Below, in pieces: positions 1-7,768 of a stretch of DNA of 10,514 nucleotides. Each line of letters starts with the position of its first letter. Position 1 is the first letter of the stretch. The notes under the pieces are model-generated. The model was not told the origin of the DNA, made no database searches, and saw nothing but the letters and a program-made list of their open reading frames with translations. The position numbers and the translations under genes are program-made. Source of the DNA: Antrodiella citrinella (Eukaryota > Basidiomycota > Agaricomycetes > Polyporales > Steccherinaceae); contig SGPM01000602.1 of the NCBI GenBank assembly GCA_004802725.1, positions 1-10,514 of the forward strand, written 5' to 3'.

Positions 1-301
1 GCGTCGTGTACACCGTTGTCATCATCGGAATGCATGTCCATGCGGTCATCTGAGCGCCTCAAATAAATTATCACGAATCTGAAATGAGCACACACGTACC
101 ATTGCTGACTTCGGTGACTTCGGGAAAGAGCTCCCTGGCAACTTGCATGTTGTGATCTATGCGCAAACACCAAAATAAGCCAGATTCTGACATGTACACT
201 GAAATTGTGACCCTAACCCTGATGCTCACCTTCGAGACCGGCTGGCTGCTTACCCTTGCCACGCCCTTGGATCTGCTCTTCCTGTTCTTCGTTGTCATTG
301 T
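1..301 (-). pseudogene. 5'-broken second copy of gene C, partial
   Basis: This stretch matches 10069-10369 with two mismatches (positions 223 and 291) over 301 bases, leaving aside the N at 302. It carries the same exon-intron pattern as gene C read on the minus strand: an exon ending at 230, an intron 229-157, an exon 156-100, an intron 99-50, and an exon from 49 running off the left edge. All splice sites seen in the intact copy are kept. The 5' side is broken. Just beyond 301 the similarity stops, and reading upstream in the coding frame meets a TAA at once (about 303-305). The His/Pro repeat region and whatever lies upstream in gene C are absent. It could be a truncated pseudogene, or a paralogue whose translation starts inside exon 156-100 (an in-frame ATG is present) or from an alternative first exon. 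I cannot see its 3' end, so its coding state further left is unknown. Confidence 0.7.
1..301 (+). repeat. Long direct repeat, left copy
   Basis: Left member of a direct repeat with 10069-10369, offset 10,068 bases, two mismatches in 301. It starts at the window edge, so the true repeat may be longer on that side. The right boundary is sharp: after 301 this copy enters the non-coding repeat region, while the right copy continues into a 96-bp coding minisatellite. Confidence 0.97.
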
Positions 302-491
302 NTTAGAGCCCAAATTGTACAGACCTGCAGTTAACAGTCCTCAAATTTTTGCCAAACTGCATATTTTTCCCTGATAGAGAATGGTATAGAGATGCTNAAT
401 CCAAATTTTCTAAGAAATTGGCGGACTACTTTTTGTGTCACAAAGGATATGGTGTTGCGCACATGNGCGCTTAATAGGCGCGCACTAAGGG

Positions 492-599
492 GGAGCAGAT
501 GTCCAGTACATGTCTGCTCACCTATTCTCTTGGTGTATTGCCACTTGTACATGATATAATAGATATGTGGGATGCAGGAAACGATGTCTGAATGAAAAT
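492..599. repeat. Block A, copy 1
   Basis: It is 108 bases long and matches 805-912 with two mismatches. It opens with an imperfect palindrome (GAGCAGA, 13-base loop, TCTGCTC) and contains AT-rich TATA-like words. Confidence 0.95.
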
Positions 600-710
600 T
601 TAACCGTCCATAATTACGCTCACCAGGCCACCTACTGCCCATTACAAGACAGTGCACTGAGCCTCACGTGCACGTCAGATGGGGCTGTTACCGTGTCAGT
701 ATACTCTCTA

Positions 711-753
711 TGTATATATCATTTAATAGCTACAGTAGCTAAGGAATTGGCGG
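711..753 (-). promoter_or_regulatory. Leftward CCAAT plus TATA-like module
   Basis: On the minus strand CCGCCAAT (753-746) is followed about 25-30 bases downstream by TGATATATACA (721-711). This order and spacing resemble a eukaryotic CCAAT/TATA promoter reading toward the left gene C copy. The same arrangement recurs at 1094-1052. No transcript evidence is available from sequence alone. Confidence 0.4.
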
Positions 754-804
754 AACGGTTTTGGCAGGGTGACTGATCTGCTTTGGGCGCTTGTACACCC
801 AGGA

Positions 805-912
805 GGAGCAGATGTCCAGTACATGTCTGCTCACCTATTATCTCGGTGTATTGCCACTTGTACATGATATAATAGATATGTGGGATGCAGGAAACGATGT
901 CTGAATGAAAAT
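805..912. repeat. Block A, copy 2
   Basis: Second copy of the 108-base block, offset 313 bases from the first, with the same opening palindrome. Confidence 0.95.
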
Positions 913-1051
913 CCAACCATTAATATAACACACTCAGCTCGCTACTTGCTACCAACCCTAAATTAAGGTTGGAGTCTACCAACTATAGTTCAGTGCACCG
1001 AGACTCAAGTGCACGGTGGATTAGGCTACTACTGCTTCGGCACACCTGCTG

Positions 1052-1094
1052 TGTATATATCATTCAATATCTACAGTAGCCAAGAGATTGGCGG
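1052..1094 (-). promoter_or_regulatory. Leftward CCAAT plus TATA-like module, second copy
   Basis: CCGCCAAT (1094-1087) followed by TGATATATACA (1062-1052) on the minus strand repeats the module at 711-753. A third CCGCCAAT sits at 424-417 without an equally good TATA word after it. Confidence 0.4.
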
Positions 1095-1193
1095 CACAGT
1101 TTTGGTGGGGTGACTCATTTAGCGTTGAGGAATCAAATTTGTATTTCAGTCTCCCAAATCCCCAGCCAGTGTATACATGCACTTCATATGAAT

Positions 1194-4100
1194 CTATTTG
1201 GCAGTGGGTGGTTGTCTTTTGTTACGGGCTACTACACTCTTGCGTGATGTCTTCTTGACAGGTGCGGATGGCTGTGAAGGTTCTTCTGCTGACAATGTTG
1301 GTACTACAGGGGAAGATACCAAGGAGCTCAATGGTGATGACCATATTCCGCTGGAGGATTGCAATGGTGTCGTTGTTGGAGATGCCGAGAATGCATCCAC
1401 TAACTGCAATTGCCGTTGGGAGACGAGCGGAAGGCTGGAGAAGGCATCCACTAACGGACTAGGTCGTTGTGGAGCTGTAGGCAGAGTCCCTGAGCCGGCA
1501 AACACATCCACCAGGCGAGAAGATGGTTGCAATGGTGAGGCACGTTGGGACACTGGTTGCGATACTGCAAAAGCATCTACCAGGCTTTGTCGCTGCGATG
1601 ATGCAGACTGAGGCTCAGAGCCTATGATCTGGACCTGGGAGAATTGATCAGCAAGCGAGACCATCCGTCGATGTGTTGGGGTCTGAGGTAGGCTTCCTCC
1701 TGCTGATTGGTTCTCACTCAAGACGCGTGATGAGAAGGCATTGGTGAATAGCCCAAGAGAGGACAGCTGCGGCAGGGCAGCCAATTCTGTCACACCATCC
1801 TCACCCCCATCGATCTCCTCTTCTTCTTCTTCTTCCCACTCTGGCTCTGGCTGTGGTGCCTTTCTCCGTTGACGTTTTGCTGGTCTCCCTCTCTTTTGTC
1901 CCGAAGCAGATGCTTTTTTTGACCGCGGTGCTGGTGCTTTTTCTGCAGGCGGTGACATTCCTTTCTGCACCAGACCTGTCTGCTTCTTACTGGCCTACGT
2001 ATATGTTGTCATTATATATTGCAGTTGAGAGAAACAAACTACACACCTTTGGTGCCTTTCGCTTTTTTTTGGTCTTGTCAGCGCGCGCCCGCTTACGCTG
2101 CTCAGCGCGCTTCTGCGCCCGTTGCTTGTGATGCGATTCCGACAGACCTTCCAAGCGCATCAACTTGTCCTCGATGGTCTTTCGAGGGTTTGTTGCCCCC
2201 GCCTTCCGTGGCGGTTGCTGAGCACGATGGACATGGGTTGCGTCTGCCCGGTCGAGCACAATATGCTCCAGCGAGTACCAGCGAGGATTAGTGACCATCC
2301 GAATGTGATCCTTTTTATTCCTGTCAAACAGTCTTCCTTGCTCTGAGCGGTGGACACCTCTGTAGAATTGGCAGACTGGGAGACATTGCAGATTGTGGAA
2401 GATGGTCTGCAGTGCGTCGGTGATCTGCTGTATCTCGGGCGCAGTCAAGTCTGCCAACTGCTGATGGTACCAGCCGATGTAGCCGGGAAGGTTCCACATC
2501 AGAGTCCAAGGACCTGCTTGCGGACGCGGTGCGTTGGGTGGGGGGAAAAAGTCCTTGCACATCATCCTGAATGTGCGATCAAATCGACTGGATGCGGTGT
2601 CAGAGTTGAGCTCCTCTCCGGTGCGCATGGAGCTGTTGTTGGCCTCGAAGCCGCATTGGTAGATGGTGTCGTTGAGAGACAAGTACGACCACTCTTCCAT
2701 GGCTTCCTCGAGGTGCACTGCAGACCTGCGGCCCCTTCTGCGCTCAGTGTGCAGGACTGCACTCAAGAGATGGTTGGTCATTTTGATGAACGCAGCGGTT
2801 GCGACAGGGTGTGCGTCCCAGTCCTCATTGTACTTGAACACTTGGATGAGCATATACGGGCGCTCACGGATGAGGGACTTGACGTCTGCCCAGCAGGGAT
2901 GAGAGCCAAGAGGGTACTCGATGCTGGGAGGATGTCCCACGAGCAGTTGCCTATGGCGCAACTCTATGGGCAGTGTACTCTCCACCTGCATCTTGGTGAG
3001 CAGCTGAATCTCGTCTTCCCAGCACAACTCCTCCAGAGGGGTCTCTCTGTTGACAGATGGATCCCAGGAATGGAGAAAGAGCATTCCAAATCGTCCTTGA
3101 ACTTGGGCCATGTTCAATGTCCGCAGCGCATCTCTCAACCAAGGACTGAGGAGCTTCGGTGTGCTGTTGATGGTCTTCATGAGGTACACCAGAACAGTGG
3201 TGATGGTGCCGAGATTGTTGGGGGCAATGTGGACCAGATCCATCTGTGCGTTCATGAGATGGAATATCCGCCTGTAGCAAAACTCGAACCAGTCTTCTGT
3301 TTTGAGCCACATGATTGGTTTTGCTTGCCAAAACTGTTCCATCTGAGGGGAGCAGTGAGGGAGGTGCAACAGAGAGAGAGCACAGGGTATCGTACCTGTG
3401 TGTGACAGAGGTCGAGGACCTTGATGGCGGCTGCTGCTGTCATGCGATACTCGTCGCGCACCCCAAAGCTCCGCTTGCTGTTCTTGGCATCTTTGAAATC
3501 TTTCATCAAGCGTTCACAGTCGGTGTGGAACTTTTCAGAGTTGATCATGGCCTCACCCTCCATGGCGAACACGGACTTGTTTGTTCTCAATCGGGTTGCC
3601 TCGTAGTGCAGGTTGTATGCGGATCTGAAGACGATCTGGGTGTGACGCATGCGCGCTTCTCCCATACGGGCTTGAATGCCGCCATAGTTGTTGAGGCCGT
3701 TCGAGTGGTGGAGGTTGCCTGCGAGGTAGCCACCGGCGCCGAAAGAGCCTTCGAGTGCGTTCAGCCGCCATTGGCCGACGACACCTCCGTCATTTCTTTC
3801 TTTTGGGTCGACGGTAAAAGCNACGTCAAGGTAGAGCTCGCCTTCCATCCGGTTCTGCATAAACTCCCAGTCGAGCATGGGCAGACACTCTGTCAAAGAT
3901 GTGAAGGGAGTCTTGTATGCCTGGTGGAAGCCATCGCCTGGCACCTTTGTCTTTGTTCTGAGCTTGATGCCCTTGCACTCTATCGCAAAGTAGAAGCTCC
4001 CAAAGATGGCTGCTTCGTCTGGCGTGAGGTCATCGTTTCCCCAGCGGATGTTGTCCCTGATCTCTTCCAGGATGTTCTGGAGCTCGTTTGGGGCAACGTA

Positions 4101-6478
4101 ACAAGGCTTGATGTGAGTGACGTTGCCTTGGCGTGCCTTCTCAGTCACGGTGCGTCTCTGCGCTTGCTCTACAGACTGGGCGAGGTACACGCGGCGACTG
4201 GGTGCGACCCACTTCTCCATTGCTGGGAGGAGCAGGTTATCGAGCCAAACCCGTTGGATAGAGTGGGCCATCATGGTCTGATGTTGATTGGTGACGGGGT
4301 GCCTGTGTTTCATGCGAGGAAAGGCGACAAAGATGGTGACAGGAGCGATGCCCTCTGTGATTCTTGCAAACTCCATATGAGGTACTCCATTGACGCTGAT
4401 CTTGAGCTCTCTTTCATGCTCCTCGTCGGGATCGAGCTTGGGCATGACAAGGCTGATGGTGACATGGGCGTTCCCAGACATGGGTGGACCATTTCCTACG
4501 GTGGGACCGCAGCAGAGAGCGATGGGCTGCGTACACTTGATGTTTCTGCCGACGTAGAGGAAGCTGTCGATGTCGGTGTTGAAATCGACCTCTGTGCGAT
4601 TGAGCTTGACCCGGGCCTTTTCTGGGTCGAGCTGGAGGTAGTGTCCCGTTTGTGGATCCCTACCTGCAACAAACACCTTCCGGCCCAGTTCTCGCTCTAT
4701 CCTGTCTGCGGCGTCTTTTTGCAGATGCTCGTCCGCAGGCTTTGAACGCGTCAACATGCCCTTGATAGAGACACGGGAGACATCGACCGTGTGTTCCAAA
4801 TCCATGAGCTCTGGCTCTCTCTTTGCGCTGCGTGGCAGACTGACACAGAGGGTGTGCTCGAGGGGTTTGTAGGGGTCCGTGAGGAAGGCCTCGTGGGAGA
4901 AGTTGTTGGACAGCCTGTACCCATAGTCTCTGAAGAGTTCACTGTCTCCTGGACTGTAGGTGGGGGGAGCTCCGGTGTGGTATCTTAGGGCGGGTTTTTC
5001 GACAATGGGATCTCTGGCAAACAAGTGCGCAAAGTTGTCTGGATCAGAGAGGTCGATATAGTCGTCAAAATCCTCATCGTGCTTCATCCAGGCCCCACGC
5101 AGGTCTTTGGGGATGAAGGGCGGCTTCACGCTACGACCAAACCGTCTGACCTCGAGTGTCGAACTCTGAGGGAGGCTGTTGACGGTGGACTGGTTGGTGG
5201 TAGCAGGCACAGTGGAGGTCTCGTCCTCGATGTAGGTCTCGTCCTCGTCGCGCTGTTGCAGGCCTTGTTCATCCTCCGGGCGTACTCCCTCAGCCTCTTC
5301 CAAGTTGTCAACAAGGGCAGACTGGAGTGTGGCCCTGTCAAATTCCTGTTCAATGCTGTCCTCTTCTTCCTGCTCATTCTCGAACCCGGCTTGCTGAGGG
5401 GTGGCATAACCAGTGGGGACATGGACGCAGGAGGCGCACTGATCGCGTGCGGCTTTCAATTGCTGTAGTTCTGGCCAAACACTGAGAGAGGTTGGCCAGT
5501 GCAGATCGTCGTACAGAGGGGCGCTGTGGGAGCAGTTCTTGAGGGTCAGTGTCTGATGGTAGAGACACTCCAGAAGATGGATACGGGTGACGTGACCACA
5601 CGGTGGGCGAAGTATACTGAGGGTCTTATTGTCAGAGGCGTATCTGAGGCCATGCATCAGCAAGTCATCGATGACTGCGATCACGTTTGGCCCACAGTTG
5701 TGACCGTCCTGAGGCCAGTCCACACGGTGAAGTGTGAATTTGTTGACGTAGGGCCAGTTGTGCAGTTCGCAGAGCCAGCGATAATAACTGAGACTGACGC
5801 TGTCTGAGGTATTGTCGCCGTCTGTGGCATTGTCGCCGTCTGAGGCAGGATGGATGGCCTTACCGAGGATGTGGACCGCCCTGGGCACCCGTACGATCAG
5901 CAGTGCGTAGTAGTGATTGCTATGGTGGACCACTGTGACGAGGGACTGATAAGGTCTTTCTCCGACGTTGATGAACCTGCTCCTTTGGTATGCGGCAATG
6001 GTCTCTGCTCTGTTTGAGCTGAGGCCCAGATCTCTGGCAGCGAAAAAGTCGACGTAGGTCAGCTTGACGTCCCTGCCAAGACTGTACCACTGCCAGTTGA
6101 GATGGAAGTTGAGTACGGAAGACTCGACCCAGGTCTCGTCGTANACACTGTCACGGTCCTGCCACGCTGTCTCCCAGACTGCTCTGTTGCCGAGAGTGGT
6201 GTCTGTGGAGAAGAGTGAGTGACTTTGGNGGACATCAAGGGAAGTGTAGTACTTCGCGTCGTGATCCATCTCGATTCAGNGATGTTGCCTGCCTCGTGGG
6301 CGAGGTTGGCACNGTGGATGTCTTCTGCTTCTCTAGCCGACAGAATCTCTTGTGGTGTATGGGGTTCTTCNCGGTACATGTCNGTGCTTTTCACGCTTTC
6401 ACCGGAAGAGTCGTNGGAACTACTGNCATCGGAAGAGTCGTCGGAACTACTGTCATCCCGCCTTCGCTTGAGTGCCAT
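1194..6478 (-). CDS. Gene A: Ulp1-like protease with large unknown C-terminal region
   Basis: Four exons, 6478-6253, 6202-3396, 3342-2047 and 1994-1194 (TAG), join in frame to 1709 residues; introns are 50, 53 and 52 nt. I chose the ATG at 6478 (context ACCATGG) because the 50-nt intron 6252-6203 joins its Ser/Asp-rich exon exactly to the protease frame. Residues 1-75 have a KRRR basic patch and Ser/Asp clusters. About 90-270 resemble the C48 (Ulp1/SENP) fold: His172 in HYYALLIV, Gln240 in WPQ, and Cys245 in NCGPNV as likely nucleophile. The usual Asp is not evident; residues 184-190 read AVHILGK. An acidic linker follows at about 350-410, then some 1000 residues I do not recognise, including QWRLNALEGSFGAGGY near 890. 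Exon 3 ends in a Lys/Arg-rich tail. The last exon has an AT-hook core RGRP (1478-1481), an acidic run and LVDAF-like repeats. Nuclear action on SUMO-like conjugates is inferred; the gene shares a promoter with gene B. Confidence 0.85.
1389..1655 (-). repeat. Five LVDAF-like motif repeats in gene A
   Basis: Codons at 1655-1641 (LADQF), 1583-1569 (LVDAF), 1514-1500 (LVDVF), 1454-1440 (LVDAF) and 1403-1389 (LVDAF) form a repeated short motif in the Ser/Pro/Gln-rich tail, at residues 1557, 1581, 1604, 1624 and 1641. Distances between motif starts shrink toward the C-terminus: 24, 23, 20 and 17 codons. The linkers are not clearly alike, so the motif itself appears conserved rather than a simple minisatellite. 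A short linear binding motif is plausible. Confidence 0.85.
1816..1836 (-). repeat. Glu-codon microsatellite in gene A
   Basis: Seven consecutive GAA/GAG codons on the minus strand encode a Glu run just after the AT-hook and basic stretch. It sits in a low-complexity region and is likely length-variable. Confidence 0.85.
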
Positions 6479-6511
6479 GGTGTGGTGCAGGATAAGGGAC
6501 CTTCGACTGGT

Positions 6512-6519
6512 CCTTTTAA
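6512..6519 (-). promoter_or_regulatory. TATA-like box for gene A
   Basis: On the minus strand TTAAAAGG lies about 40 bases upstream of the gene A start codon at 6478. It is a weaker match than the box for gene B. Confidence 0.4.
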
Positions 6520-6526
6520 GCTGGTT

Positions 6527-6543
6527 GATTATCTTTGATAATC
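6527..6543. promoter_or_regulatory. Inverted repeat GATTATC-TTT-GATAATC
   Basis: A perfect 7-bp inverted repeat with a 3-base centre lies just upstream of the TATA-like box of gene A, inside the shared promoter. It looks like a binding site for a dimeric factor. The GATAA half could alternatively be a GATA-factor site, which is common in fungal promoters. No factor can be assigned. Confidence 0.5.
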
Positions 6544-6596
6544 TGNCATCCGATACCATCTGATCACAGCTGGAACAAATTTTCAATGTGATCGAG

Positions 6597-6605
6597 TATA
6601 TAAGG
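6597..6605 (+). promoter_or_regulatory. TATA box for gene B
   Basis: TATATAAGG lies 47 bases upstream of the gene B start codon at 6644, a distance typical of compact fungal promoters. Confidence 0.6.
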
Positions 6606-6625
6606 ATGACACGTTGGAGTGTCAT
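6606..6625 (+). promoter_or_regulatory. Inverted repeat in gene B leader
   Basis: ATGACAC, a 6-base loop and GTGTCAT form a perfect 7-bp inverted repeat between the TATA box and the start codon of gene B. It could act as DNA operator or as a leader hairpin, depending on where transcription begins. ATGs at 6606 and 6624 precede the real start; the second is out of frame and overlaps the coding sequence. Confidence 0.45.
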
Positions 6626-6643
6626 GTCTTCTTGGAGGCACCC

Positions 6644-7764
6644 ATGGCTAAGCCCCGCAAGAATAGTACCCAGCGTAAGCCGACGTTGTACGATGTGTAC
6701 TGTGCCGGTCTGCACAGTGAGGAGATGCGTATCCGGGATGAAGACAACCACTTGGTGGATGTGTACCACGTGCACGATGTGTAAGTGACGGTTTCGTAGN
6801 GTGACGTTGCATACTGCTGACAGTACGACCCAGGGTGGATGTCCTGGTGGAAGATTCACACGGAAACCGGCGTCCATGCCCAGTCTTGATTCTGTCTATT
6901 CACAAGCACAAGACCAAGAAGGGCAAAGTGAGGGCGACTTGCTTTGTGTGGGTGCGGTGCATGCTGACAGCCTGTTAGTACGTGTTCAAGGGGGCGTGGT
7001 ACCAAAGCAAACAGGACATTTTGTCGGAAGCAGAAGCCATCCGAGCCTCTGTGGAGGGCACAGCCGAAGGCCGTCAGCTTCTGGCGCATATGGGCCAGTA
7101 TGAGGTTGTTCTGTCCAACTACACGCAGTACTTTGATCAAGACATGGTAGAGGGGTTCAGCACCATGATCACGTTTTTGCCGCAGGTGGGTACACCTTTT
7201 CCGCCGACGATGGAGCCGTGCTTGTTCTGGATGGAGCGATACTGGGAGTACGACTGTCGCACGCAAACATCGACGTTTGTGGTACGTGCGTTGCACCGAT
7301 GACAGTCTCTCAAGTGAATGCTGACTGCAATCCAGTCGTCTTGGTCGGTGTGTGAAGGACACCGATCGCAGTGCACGAAACAGTACGCGCCTGACACGGA
7401 CGTGCTGCGGTTCTGTGAACGCTGCACGACATGGTACCACTCGCGGTGCCTGAAGAAGCGTGTACAGCAAGCACACTCGCCGTACAAGGTGCCTCTCACA
7501 CGTGGGGTTGCGTCTATTCACAAAGAGTACAATCTCTTGGTCCCCTTGAAGGACTTTCCGGTCACGTTTGAGATGATGGCGGAAACAGACCGGTGTCCGC
7601 TGTCGGGTGACTTTCAAGAGAATGTGCGTCAGGCAGTGATGGAGAAGTCAGGGATGCAGCATCTGACCAAGGACGTTCTAACACTGATGGTGGATGAGTA
7701 TAAACGCACNCGAGGGGGGTTCATATGGTTCCACTGTCCGCAATGTCCGGAAGAATACATATAA
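6644..7764 (+). CDS. Gene B: BAH-domain and PHD-finger protein
   Basis: Four exons, 6644-6780, 6834-6927, 6979-7281 and 7336-7764 (TAA), join in frame to 320 residues. Introns of 53, 51 and 54 nt have GTAAGT, GTGAGG and GTACGT donors and CTGAC branch words before CAG/TAG acceptors. Residues about 40-175 fit a BAH domain: VYHVHDVVDVLVED, then PCPVLILSIHKHKTKKGK, then YVFKGAWYQSKQDIL. A PHD finger follows, with candidate ligands Cys184, Cys191, Cys205, Cys208, His213 and Cys216; the motif FCERCTTWYHSRCL is typical. The last pair would be Cys312 and Cys315 (CPQC) at the extreme C-terminus, after some 95 residues, much longer than in ordinary PHD fingers. In known families BAH and PHD modules bind nucleosomes and modified histone tails, so a nuclear chromatin-reader role is likely. 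No catalytic domain is seen. It is divergent from gene A and convergent with gene C. Confidence 0.85.
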
Positions 7765-7768
7765 ATTA
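7762..7768. other. Tail-to-tail junction of genes B and C
   Basis: The gene B stop TAA (7762-7764) and the gene C stop (TAA on minus, 7768-7766) are separated by a single base. Any 3' UTR of either transcript must run antisense into the coding exon of the other, and the poly(A) signals must lie within coding sequence. Confidence 0.85.

Larger units (their letters stand above)
417..1114. repeat. ~330-bp tandem repeat, two units plus partial
   Basis: The word ATTGGCGG starts units at 417, 746 and 1087 (spacing 329 and 341). Two blocks inside the unit are well conserved. Block A, 492-599 and 805-912, is 108 bases with two mismatches. Block B, 711-773 and 1052-1114, is 63 bases at roughly 86% identity. 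The spacers between blocks are much more diverged. Selection or recent gene conversion on block A could explain the contrast. Confidence 0.9.
302..1193. other. Gene-free region with tandem repeats
   Basis: Nearly 900 bases lie between the stop codon of gene A and the partial gene C copy. Only short open frames occur; those on the minus strand at 657-331 and 916-719 exist because both contain the same duplicated block, and the two base differences between the copies change the encoded residues, so I do not call genes. The content is a ~330-bp repeat in two full units and the start of a third, several short palindromes (GTGCAC, ACATGT, a GAGCAGA/TCTGCTC stem) and AT-rich TATA-like stretches. 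It should hold the 3' UTR of gene A at its right end and possibly promoter sequence for the left gene C copy. Confidence 0.7.
6479..6643. promoter_or_regulatory. Shared bidirectional promoter of genes A and B
   Basis: Only 165 bases separate the start codons of the divergent genes A and B. A TATA-like box faces each gene: TATATAAGG at 6597-6605 for B, 47 bases before its ATG, and TTAAAAGG at 6519-6512 (minus) for A, about 40 bases before its ATG. Both ATGs sit in good contexts (CCCATGG and ACCATGG). An inverted repeat lies between the boxes. The two genes are therefore probably co-expressed. Confidence 0.7.

Noticed and set aside
211..220. Telomere-like CCCTAACCCT (also at 10279-10288)
   Set aside because: Fewer than two units, and it lies inside an intron of both gene C copies; no telomeric array.
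331..916. Two similar small minus-strand open frames in the repeat region
   Set aside because: They share residues only because block A is duplicated; the two differences in the block change residues and neither frame has coding context.
302..1193. Terminal inverted repeat of a transposon at the left end
   Set aside because: I found no inverted match to this region near the right end; the true ends may lie outside the window.
2350..3405. 351-residue open frame on the plus strand
   Set aside because: Antisense shadow of gene A exon 3, with no motif and no promoter context.
3315..4745. 476-residue open frame on the plus strand
   Set aside because: It lies fully antisense to gene A exons 2 and 3, crosses the well-supported splice at 3395-3343 and has no recognisable domain; the minus-strand frame has the coherent protein.
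6059..6478. Frameshift or separate small gene at the start of gene A
   Set aside because: A 50-nt intron at 6252-6203 joins the first exon to the protease frame exactly, so neither a frameshift nor a start at the ATG of 6269 is needed.
6856..7617. 253-residue open frame on the minus strand
   Set aside because: Antisense to gene B exons; the plus strand gives BAH and PHD motifs with correct introns.
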